From the NCBI GenBank assembly GCA_016932895.1, contig JAFGCA010000303.1, positions 1-12,771 of the forward strand: a DNA stretch of 12,771 nt, read 5' to 3'. The notes beneath the pieces are model-generated. The model saw only the letters and a program-made list of their open reading frames with translations, was not told where the DNA came from and searched no databases. Every line of letters begins with the position of its first letter. The stretch's first letter is position 1. This DNA comes from Sedimentisphaerales bacterium. GTDB taxonomy: Bacteria; Planctomycetota; Phycisphaerae; Sedimentisphaerales; SG8-4. Positions 3,747 to 10,734 of this stretch are shown here, piece after piece. The position numbers were made by a program, and so were the translations under genes.

Positions 3747-5426
3747 GTGCGATTAGCGTTAGGACAATTCAACCCGACTGTCGGCGATTTGTCGGGCAAT
3801 GTGGCGAAAATGAAGGAAATGTGGTCCCGGGCGGTCGATTCGGGCGCGGATCTGGTGCTGTTTCCGGAGCTGGCGATCTGCGGGTATCCGCCTGAGGATC
3901 TGGTATACAAGAGGCACTTCCTCGAGGACAACCGCACGGCGGTGGAGGATCTGGCGGCGGCCTGTCCGGCCAAAACGGTCGTGGCCGGCTTCGTGGAGTT
4001 CGACGGAACGAACGCCTTCAACACCGCCGCGGTGCTGCAGGATGGCCGGATCGTCCACACCTACCACAAATGCGCCCTGCCCAACTACAGCGTGTTCGAC
4101 GAGCAGCGTTATTTCAAGCCGGGAACGCGCCCGCTGGTCATCACCAGCGGCGGCCTGAACATCGCCCTGACCATCTGCTTCGACATCTGGAACGCCGGCT
4201 GGCTCCAGGACTCGCTGACGAACGTGGGCCAGATCCACCTCGTGCTGAATCTCTCGGCCTCGCCCTTCCACACGGGGAAGCTCGACCGCAGAGAAGAGGT
4301 CATCAGCGCGTGCGCCCGGACGTTCAACAGCGCGGTGGCGTACTGCAACCTGGTCGGCGGGCAGGACGAGCTGGTGTTCGACGGCCGCAGCATCCTGGCC
4401 GACCCGGCGGGCGCCATCGTCGCCAAGGCCAGAGCCTTCGAAGAGGATCTGCTGATCGCCGACGTCGACGCCGCCGATTCGGGCGTGACTGTCACGACCC
4501 TGTCACCTCCACCCGCCCAGCCGCAAAGCGCGCTCGACGAGGTCTATCAGGCCCTGGTCTTAGGCACGCGGGACTACACGCGCAAGAACGGATTCGAGAA
4601 GGTGCTGCTGGGCATGAGCGGCGGGATCGATTCGGCGCTAACGGCCGCGATCGCCACGGCCGCCCTCGGGCCCGAAAACGTTCGCTGCGTCACCATGCCC
4701 TCCAAGTTCAACAGCCCCGAGACCATCGCCGACGCCAAGCGCGTCGCCGACAACCTCGGCATCGAGATGCTCACGATCGAGATCGAGCCGATCCTGAGCC
4801 GGTTCGACCAGTCGCTCGGCGCCGATTCGCGCTGGGACGACCGGGGCGTGGCCTACGAGAACCTGCAGGCCCGCATCCGGGGCATGATCCTGATGTCCCT
4901 GAGCAACCAGATCGGCGAGCTGGTCCTGACCACGGGCAACAAGAGCGAGGTCTCGGTGGGCTACAGCACGTTGTACGGTGACACCGCCGGCGGCTTTGCC
5001 GTGATCAAGGACGTTCCCAAGACGATGGTGTACCAACTGGCCGCGCTGGTGAACGAACGCGCCGGAAGAGAGGTCATCCCCACCGCGGTGATTACGAGAG
5101 CGCCGAGTGCGGAGCTTCGCGCGGACCAGAAGGACTCGGATTCGCTGCCCGATTACGAGGTGCTCGACCGCATCGTGACCGGCTACGTCGAGGGGGACAA
5201 ATCGGCCCGCGAGCTGGCGGAATCGGGCCTGCCGGCCGAGACGGTGGAGAGGGTGATATGGATGATCGACCGCAATGAGTACAAGCGCCGGCAGTCGCCG
5301 CCCGGCGTGCGCATCACGCCCAAGGCCTTCGGCAAAGATCGCCGGCTGCCCATTACCAATCGCTACCGCACGACCGTCCGCGGCCGGCGCGAAAATCGAA
5401 CAGCCGACGGCGAGGGGCAAACGTAG
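3747..5426 (+). CDS. nadE: glutamine-dependent NAD+ synthetase
   Basis: This enzyme makes NAD+ from deamido-NAD+, ATP and glutamine (EC 6.3.5.1), the last step of NAD biosynthesis in the cytoplasm. The frame is open from TTG 3648, but the GTG at 3747 is preferred. GGAG (3733-3736) lies ten bases before it, and family homology begins at R-L-A-L-G-Q-F-N-P-T-V-G-D. That gives 559 residues, the usual length. Residues 1 to about 250 are the nitrilase-type glutaminase, with the catalytic triad E41 (F-P-E-L), K108 (Y-H-K) and C144 (I-C-F-D). Residues from about 270 form the synthetase, with the P-loop S-G-G-I-D-S (291-296) and the T-T-G-N-K-S-E motif (395-401). All key residues are present. It stands alone, facing the nitroreductase/DJ-1 fusion gene with 11 bases between the stops. 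Confidence 0.96.
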   Translation: MRLALGQFNPTVGDLSGNVAKMKEMWSRAVDSGADLVLFPELAICGYPPEDLVYKRHFLEDNRTAVEDLAAACPAKTVVAGFVEFDGTNAFNTAAVLQDGRIVHTYHKCALPNYSVFDEQRYFKPGTRPLVITSGGLNIALTICFDIWNAGWLQDSLTNVGQIHLVLNLSASPFHTGKLDRREEVISACARTFNSAVAYCNLVGGQDELVFDGRSILADPAGAIVAKARAFEEDLLIADVDAADSGVTVTTLSPPPAQPQSALDEVYQALVLGTRDYTRKNGFEKVLLGMSGGIDSALTAAIATAALGPENVRCVTMPSKFNSPETIADAKRVADNLGIEMLTIEIEPILSRFDQSLGADSRWDDRGVAYENLQARIRGMILMSLSNQIGELVLTTGNKSEVSVGYSTLYGDTAGGFAVIKDVPKTMVYQLAALVNERAGREVIPTAVITRAPSAELRADQKDSDSLPDYEVLDRIVTGYVEGDKSARELAESGLPAETVERVIWMIDRNEYKRRQSPPGVRITPKAFGKDRRLPITNRYRTTVRGRRENRTADGEGQT

Positions 5427-5437
5427 GGAACGCCGTC

Positions 5438-6724
5438 CTACCGCGCCTCGACCAGGGCGTCCAGGATGGCGCGGACGAAGACGTTGACTACCACGGGCCC
5501 GGTCGCGGTGACAATGGAGCCGTCCTTCTCGACCGGGTTGCCCGTGTAGGTGGCGCCGGCCTGCATCAGGTTGGCCTGTTCGGAAAGAAAGGCGGTGGTG
5601 CGAACGCCCTGGAGCACCCCGGCGTTGGCCAGGATGGTCGGCGCGGTGCCGATGCCGGCGAGGACCTTGCGCTGCGAGAAGGCCTGGCGAACCAGGTTCA
5701 GGGCCGCACGGTTGCCGACGAAATCGACGGCGCCGGGCCCGCCGACGAAGATGACGGCGCCGAACTCGCTGACGTTGACCTGGTTGAGCATCAGGTCGGC
5801 GTCGATGGTGCCGCCGAGCGCGCCGATGATGTTCCCGACGCGGGTGCTGGCCACGAGCGTCTGCACGGAAGCGAGTTCCAGGCCGCGCTTGGTCTGAAAC
5901 AGCTCCTCGTCGCTGAACCCCTGGGCCGCGGCGATGATAACGGCCTTGCGAGTGGCCAGCGCCTCGGCGGGCACGTCGGATGTCACGACCGCCTGGCTGG
6001 CGGGATATCCCACGAACGCAACGTAGAGCGGCTCGACGGTTCGGGGAAAGCGGCAGATTCGCTTGACCATGGCCGTGTCGACCGCGTCGATGCTGACAAA
6101 CGTCAGCCCCAGGGCCAGGGACTGGAGCTTGATGCTCTGGGCCATCTGCCCGGCCTGGAGCAGCATGACGCTCTTGGCGCGCGGGCCGTAGCGCGGTACG
6201 AAATCGCGCGACGAGCCGACCAGAACGATCTGGCAACCGCCCGTCGGCGCCACCGGCTGATTCAGCAGCGAGGTGGCCATGACGGTCCGCGCATCCTCGT
6301 TGGTCTTCTGTTGCAGGCCGTGGGTGCCCGGATCGTAGAGGTACATGCCATCGGGCAGAACGAAGTACATCTTGATCGGCGGCTGCAGATCGGCCGTGGG
6401 AACCGCGCCGTTCTGCGCCGGCACGGCGCTTTGGGCCGCCCAGGCGACCTGGCCGATGTCCGGAAATCCCAGCCGCTGATTCGAAGGGGGCTCGACCGCC
6501 TGTTGAGCGGTCAGGGCCGCCTCCAGGCTGATGCTGCTACTGGTCGCCGGCTTGGGAAGCTGAATGGTCTTGAGACCGGAAGCCCGGGGCGTGCGGAGCC
6601 GCTTGCCCGTCGTCTGCTGCCGCGCCAGAGCGACGCCGACGGTCGTCGCCAGCAGGAGCAGGAGGAGACCGGTCGTTCGCGTGTATCGGGTAAGGCCGTC
6701 GCAGAAATTTGTTCGCTGGTTCAT
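5438..6724 (-). CDS. exported fusion: SagB-type nitroreductase-like domain plus DJ-1/PfpI-like domain, both degenerate
   Basis: ATG 6724 is preferred over an in-frame ATG at 6763 because GGAGG (6733-6737) lies eight bases before it; this gives 428 residues. Residues 1-34 are a signal peptide (R-T-T-G-L-L-L-L-L-L core, A-L-A cleavage site). Residues about 53-240 follow the SagB-type nitroreductase layout: I-Q-L-P-K-P, S-I-S-L-E-A-A-L, V-A-W-A-A-Q, Y-L-Y-D-P-x-x-H-x-L, L-L-Q-A-G-x-x-A-Q-S and E-P-L-Y-V-A-F-V-G. The FMN-binding R-R-S-x-R is here Q-Q-A-V-E (74-78). Residues about 258-426 are DJ-1/PfpI-like (F-S-D-E-E-L-F, V-F-V-G-G-P-G-A, A-P-T-I-L-A-N-A-G-V-L). The nucleophile Cys of the A-I-C elbow is G359 (A-G-I-G-T-A-P). 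Both halves therefore look non-catalytic, and the role is unknown, perhaps ligand binding in the periplasm. The family layout is recalled, not computed. Confidence 0.82.
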   Translation of the reverse strand: MNQRTNFCDGLTRYTRTTGLLLLLLATTVGVALARQQTTGKRLRTPRASGLKTIQLPKPATSSSISLEAALTAQQAVEPPSNQRLGFPDIGQVAWAAQSAVPAQNGAVPTADLQPPIKMYFVLPDGMYLYDPGTHGLQQKTNEDARTVMATSLLNQPVAPTGGCQIVLVGSSRDFVPRYGPRAKSVMLLQAGQMAQSIKLQSLALGLTFVSIDAVDTAMVKRICRFPRTVEPLYVAFVGYPASQAVVTSDVPAEALATRKAVIIAAAQGFSDEELFQTKRGLELASVQTLVASTRVGNIIGALGGTIDADLMLNQVNVSEFGAVIFVGGPGAVDFVGNRAALNLVRQAFSQRKVLAGIGTAPTILANAGVLQGVRTTAFLSEQANLMQAGATYTGNPVEKDGSIVTATGPVVVNVFVRAILDALVEAR

Positions 6725-6905
6725 CGTTGTTTCCTCCAACAGCTTATGTGCGTCAGAAACCATGCAGTCTGCTCATAGCATAACGCATTGCCGGTCCGGC
6801 CGCCAGAGGAATCATCTCCCGGCGACGGCCCCTTTTGCCCGTACGCCGGGCGCGACGCGTCGGTGCACATATCCCGGCGTGTGCGAAGGATCCGGCATCT
6901 TCCGC

Positions 6906-6933
6906 TTGCAAACGGATTGCGCGTCGCTACGAT
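6906..6933 (+). promoter_or_regulatory. candidate promoter of the sulfatase gene
   Basis: TTGCAA (6906-6911) and TACGAT (6928-6933) are 16 bases apart, each matching four of six consensus bases, about 70 bases before the sulfatase ATG in the 277-base divergent region. I found no equally good candidate for the minus-strand gene at 6724. Confidence 0.3.
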
Positions 6934-7001
6934 AGGGACGATGCCAAACAGTGGGCCGGCACTGTGACGTCGCCCAACCGAACCGTCGTGAGGATCATGT
7001 G

Positions 7002-8552
7002 ATGGACGAACGAAAGACCAGCAGAATCCAACGCAGAGAGTTTCTGCGGAGAGTCGCCTGTGCGCTATCGACATGGGCCGTCGCCGAAAGGGCCTGCGGG
7101 GCCTCCGCGTCTCTACGGCCGAACATTCTGTTCCTGATGACCGACCAGCATCGGGGGGACTGCCTGGGTTGTGCCGGAAACGACAAGATCCGGACGCCCC
7201 ATCTCGATTCCCTGGCCGCAGACGGGGTGCTCTTCTCGAACGCCTATACCTCGACGCCAAGCTGCACGCCCGCGCGCAGCGGCATCCTGACGGGGCTGTC
7301 CCCCTGGCATCACGGGATGTTGGGCTACGGCCGCGTGGCCGGGAAGTACCGCTTCGAGCTGCCTCAGGCGCTGCGCGAGGCCGGGTACTATCTCTTCGGC
7401 ATCGGAAAGATGCACTGGTACCCGCAGAAAAAACTGCGGGGCTATCACGGGCTGCTGGTCGATGAGTCGGGGCGCGCCGAGACGCCGGGCTTCGTCAGCG
7501 ACTATCGCCTCTGGTTCAAGCAGCAGGCGCCGGACCTGAACCCGGACGCCACCGGCATCGGCTGGAACGACTACCGAGCCAAAGCCTACGCGCTTCCGGA
7601 GCGGCTCCACCCCACGACCTGGACGGGCGACCGGGCGGTGGAGTTCCTCGAGGGCTACCAGCGGGACGAACCCTTTATGCTCAAGGTCTCGTTCGCCCGG
7701 CCCCACAGCCCGTACGATCCGCCGCAGCGGTTCCTCGATATGTACCGCGCCGAGGACATGCCCGCCCCCCATGTCGGTGAATGGGCGCAACGACACGCGC
7801 CGCACCAGGACCCTCCCCGACCGGGGCTGTGGCAGGGAGACCTGGGCGCCCGCCAGGCGCAGGAATCGCGGCGGGCCTACTACGCATCTGTCAGCTTCAT
7901 CGACGAGCAGATCGGGCGAATCCTGTCGGCTCTGAAGAAGCGCGGTCTGTACGACAATACGCTAATCGTGTTCTTCTCCGACCACGGTGACATGCTCGGC
8001 GACCATCACCTCTGGCGAAAGACGTATGCCTACGAAGGCTCGGCCCAGATTCCGATGCTGCTGCACTGGCCGAAGAACATGGGAATGGATCGGCGCCGAG
8101 GAACGTCTCTGCGGCAGCCGGTCGAACTGCGGGACATTCTGCCGACGTTCCTGGACGCAGCCAAAGCGCCCGTTCCCGACCATCTGGACGGCCGGAGCCT
8201 GCTGGAACTGGTTCGCGGCCGCACCGAAAAGTGGCGGGCATTCATCGACCTGGAGCACTCCATGTGCTACAGCAAGGATCATTGGACCGCACTGACCGAC
8301 GGCAAACGCAAGTACATCTACTACGCCTATGACGGGAGAGAGCAGCTCTTCGACCTGGAGAAGGATCGGGCGGAACTGCATGACCGCGCGGGCGATCCGG
8401 AATATGCCCGCGCGCTGGCGAAGTGGCGCCGGCGCCTGGCCGAGCACCTCTCCGAACGAGGCGAGGCCTTCGTATCCGACGGCAAGCCGGCGATCCGCAA
8501 AACGCGGCTTCTCTACTCTCCGAATTATCCCAAGATGCGAGACAAGACGTGA
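7002..8552 (+). CDS. Tat-exported type I sulfatase
   Basis: Sulfatases of this S1 family hydrolyse sulfate esters, typically on polysaccharides or aryl compounds. The frame is open from 6951, but ATG 7002 has GAGGA (6990-6994) seven bases upstream and starts just before a twin-arginine signal (I-Q-R-R-E-F-L-R-R, residues 9-17), giving 516 residues. The fold begins at P-N-I-L-F-L-M-T-D-Q-H, with metal ligand D48. The active-site motif C-T-P-A-R (C88-R92) carries the Cys that a formylglycine-generating enzyme converts to formylglycine. H235 (A-R-P-H-S-P-Y) and D327-H328 (F-F-S-D-H-G-D) are the expected further active-site residues. Tat export of a folded, already modified enzyme fits cytoplasmic formylglycine formation; no maturase gene is in the window. 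The substrate cannot be told. A VanZ-like gene follows after 142 bases. Confidence 0.94.
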   Translation: MDERKTSRIQRREFLRRVACALSTWAVAERACGASASLRPNILFLMTDQHRGDCLGCAGNDKIRTPHLDSLAADGVLFSNAYTSTPSCTPARSGILTGLSPWHHGMLGYGRVAGKYRFELPQALREAGYYLFGIGKMHWYPQKKLRGYHGLLVDESGRAETPGFVSDYRLWFKQQAPDLNPDATGIGWNDYRAKAYALPERLHPTTWTGDRAVEFLEGYQRDEPFMLKVSFARPHSPYDPPQRFLDMYRAEDMPAPHVGEWAQRHAPHQDPPRPGLWQGDLGARQAQESRRAYYASVSFIDEQIGRILSALKKRGLYDNTLIVFFSDHGDMLGDHHLWRKTYAYEGSAQIPMLLHWPKNMGMDRRRGTSLRQPVELRDILPTFLDAAKAPVPDHLDGRSLLELVRGRTEKWRAFIDLEHSMCYSKDHWTALTDGKRKYIYYAYDGREQLFDLEKDRAELHDRAGDPEYARALAKWRRRLAEHLSERGEAFVSDGKPAIRKTRLLYSPNYPKMRDKT

Positions 8553-8694
8553 GTGCCCTTGCGCCCCTAAGACTGTCGCGCGGAACCCCCGACGGCGGCA
8601 CGGTTACCTCCAAATCCCCGGTCGACTTCGCTGATGGCTCCGAGGTCGCGCCGGCACTGCCATCGGGGCGCTGTCACCCTGAGACGGATCACAT

Positions 8695-9450
8695 ATGCCT
8701 ATGATACAGCGTAAGAAAGTCACGGTTGTCCTCCTGGTCCTGTACTGGCCGACGGCCTTTGTGTTGTCGCATGTACCCATACCGCAGGTCGTTCGCGCTA
8801 CGCATACATCGGACAAGAGCTTGCATTTTCTGGCCTACCTGGTGCTGACCCTTCTGCTTTGGTCGGTCGTCAAACCCGATCAGAAGGTGCGCTGGCGCAA
8901 AGCGGCGGCCTGGTGGGTGCTCGGCATTGTGATAGCCTACGGAGTCTGCGACGAGGTGCTGCAACATTTCGTGGTGGGACGATCGACGGATGCCCGAGAT
9001 CTCGTTGCCGATGCGGCCGGCGCCGTGACGGCGCTCGGCGTGCTGAGCTTTCTCTCCTTCTGGCCCGCCTGCCTGGTCGCCGTCGGAACGATCATTTACA
9101 CGCTGGCGGTCTTCGTCCGCGCCAACGTGTCACAGATTCTCCCGGTGACGGCCACCATCTTTCATCTGGGAGCCTACGCGCTCTTCACGCTTCTCTGGGC
9201 GGGATGCCTGCGGCACTGGCAGGCGCTGCGAAAGGTGGGCTCGGGGGGAATTCTCGCGCTGCTGGCGGTGCCGGTCGGCTTGATGGTCGTGGCGAAAGCC
9301 AGCGCCATGCTCTCGGGCAAGGCGTTTGCCGGATGGGACATGGTCGCTGCCACAGTGGGAGTGCTGGCCGGCGCCGGTGCAGTGACAGCGGTCGAGATGG
9401 CCGGCCGAAGGCGGGCGCGAAACGCGGAGGGCTCATCGGCCGTTCGGTGA
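8695..9450 (+). CDS. VanZ-family membrane protein with an apparent internal duplication
   Basis: This 251-residue, multi-helix membrane protein has about seven or eight hydrophobic stretches. The first half has the VanZ pattern: D-K-S-L-H-F-L-A-Y (40-48), G-V-C-D-E-V-L-Q-H-F (83-92) and G-R-S-T-D-A-R-D-L-V-A-D-A-A-G (95-109). The second half repeats this layout without the D-E-x-x-Q residues: I-F-H-L-G-A-Y (155-161), a helix, and G-W-D-M-V-A-A-T-V-G (213-222). The His-to-Asp distance is 58 residues in both halves (H44-D102, H157-D215). VanZ gives low-level teicoplanin resistance in enterococci, but most family members are uncharacterised. ATG 8695 is used; a second ATG at 8701 is equally possible because no strong Shine-Dalgarno is visible. 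The 3' end overlaps the convergent TIGR03790 gene by 18 bases. Confidence 0.88.
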   Translation: MPMIQRKKVTVVLLVLYWPTAFVLSHVPIPQVVRATHTSDKSLHFLAYLVLTLLLWSVVKPDQKVRWRKAAAWWVLGIVIAYGVCDEVLQHFVVGRSTDARDLVADAAGAVTALGVLSFLSFWPACLVAVGTIIYTLAVFVRANVSQILPVTATIFHLGAYALFTLLWAGCLRHWQALRKVGSGGILALLAVPVGLMVVAKASAMLSGKAFAGWDMVAATVGVLAGAGAVTAVEMAGRRRARNAEGSSAVR

Positions 9451-10668
9451 CTTCGGCTTGAAGGGTCGGTAAAGCGGATCGCCGATCAAGACCATCTGCC
9501 AGGAATTGAACGCTTTGGTGCGATAGAAGGCCTCGACCAGGCACCGGCCGTTGAAGAGTTCGAGAAAGAACGCTTTGGGCTCGGGAAACGCCCGCAGGTA
9601 GGGCTCGCCCACGGCCCCCAGTGTCGCGGTGATCCCGTCTCTCAGAAGGGAGGGACACCACTGCGAGCTCTGGGCGTTGCGAAGACTGACCGCTTCGAGA
9701 CTGGCGATATGATACCCCACCGCCCCCTCAACGAAGTCAAACGCGTCGACGTACTTCTGAAGGCCGTACCAGCCGCAGTAGAGGGCCGCTCCGGGACAAC
9801 TGCCCGGCGCAAACAGGGCGTCGGTCTTCTCCTCCTGAACCGGCAAGGACGTGCGCAACTGCGTCAGCAGAGCCAGGTCGCGCATGGACTGATCGTAGTA
9901 GGCGTACATGTCCTTCTTGTGGTACAGCCCGCGCGAGTCGACGTAGGCCGTGCCCGCGAGGCCCTTCGCCTCGGCCGCCAGCGCCTTGTCGACCAGCCCC
10001 TTGGCAATGCCGTAATCCGGCCCGTCGAGGCGGCAGACCATCAGGGTCTTGAAAGGCTGGATCGCGCTGCGGCACAGGGCGTTGGGCTGCCAGCGGTGAA
10101 GCTCGTAGGCCCGGCAGAGGACCAGTGACAATTCGCTGTCGACGGAAGCCCCCGTCTCCCTGCCGGTGATCCGGTCGATGTCGAGTTCGAGCTCGGAGAT
10201 GCGGCGCTTCCGGCGTTGCAGGGCGACGGCGTTCGGCTGCTCTTGGGCCTCTTCGTCCTTGAGAGCGTCCTGCTCGCTTCGCAGGAGAGCCCTCAGCTCT
10301 GTGAGCCGGCCTTCCGACTGCGCCAGCGGGCCCCGCTGGCCCACGCGGAAGGGGACGCCGTAGGTCGTCACGAGACATTTGATGTTTCCCATGTCCGGGC
10401 GGGTCGAAAAGATTCGCCGAATGGGCCGGGCCAGACGCTTGTCGTAGTCCCCCCGGCCGATGTTGTCCCGCAGCGCCGAGCCCAGCGACACCGGCACGAC
10501 GTGGTTGGCGGGAATGCCCCGCTGCTGACAATAGTACCGGGCCAGACGCTTGGACGCGGCATAGTCCGCGTTGGCGATCACGAGAATCTCGTTCGGCTCC
10601 AACGCCAGGGCCGGCGCCGAACACGCCAGCACCAGCAGCAGACAGACCGTCCTTCCACTCAAAATCAT
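9433..10668 (-). CDS. TIGR03790 family exported protein of unknown function
   Basis: This protein is full length at 411 residues and strongly matches the TIGR03790 family, known mainly from planctomycetes and myxobacteria. Hallmarks are L-V-I-A-N (29-33) with A-S-K-R-L-A-R-Y-Y (38-46), T-T-Y-G-V-P (101-106), S-V-D-S-E-L (175-180), C-R-L-D-G-P (212-217), Y-C-G-W-Y, G-A-V-G-Y-H-I-A-S, G-E-P-Y-L and the C-terminal S-W-Q-M-V-L-I-G-D-P-L-Y-R-P-F. No biochemical role is established that I know of. ATG 10668 is chosen over TTG 10692 because GGGAG (10676-10680) lies seven bases before it and a signal peptide follows at once, ending A-L-A (20-22). A lipobox-like V-L-A-C at C16 is an alternative. A charged, probably coiled-coil segment (about 117-168) is inserted between the T-Y-G-V-P and V-D-S-E-L motifs. 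It is probably co-transcribed with the KamA gene 66 bases upstream. Confidence 0.9.
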   Translation of the reverse strand: MILSGRTVCLLLVLACSAPALALEPNEILVIANADYAASKRLARYYCQQRGIPANHVVPVSLGSALRDNIGRGDYDKRLARPIRRIFSTRPDMGNIKCLVTTYGVPFRVGQRGPLAQSEGRLTELRALLRSEQDALKDEEAQEQPNAVALQRRKRRISELELDIDRITGRETGASVDSELSLVLCRAYELHRWQPNALCRSAIQPFKTLMVCRLDGPDYGIAKGLVDKALAAEAKGLAGTAYVDSRGLYHKKDMYAYYDQSMRDLALLTQLRTSLPVQEEKTDALFAPGSCPGAALYCGWYGLQKYVDAFDFVEGAVGYHIASLEAVSLRNAQSSQWCPSLLRDGITATLGAVGEPYLRAFPEPKAFFLELFNGRCLVEAFYRTKAFNSWQMVLIGDPLYRPFKPKSPNGR

Positions 10669-10734
10669 CGAGAATCTCCCGAGTCCCCTCAAGGCGGGAC
10701 GAGTTCCTACGAGACACCGTATCTGTCGGCGCCG

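Noticed and set aside
4638..6236. 532-residue minus-strand open frame across nadE and the fusion gene
   Set aside because: It is an Arg/Gly/Ala-rich shadow frame created by high GC in the third codon position. It overlaps two genes with strong family motifs.
6946..6966. CAGTG...CACTG inverted repeat upstream of the sulfatase gene as an operator
   Set aside because: The arms are only five bases and the inner bases do not pair symmetrically, which is within chance expectation for GC-rich DNA.
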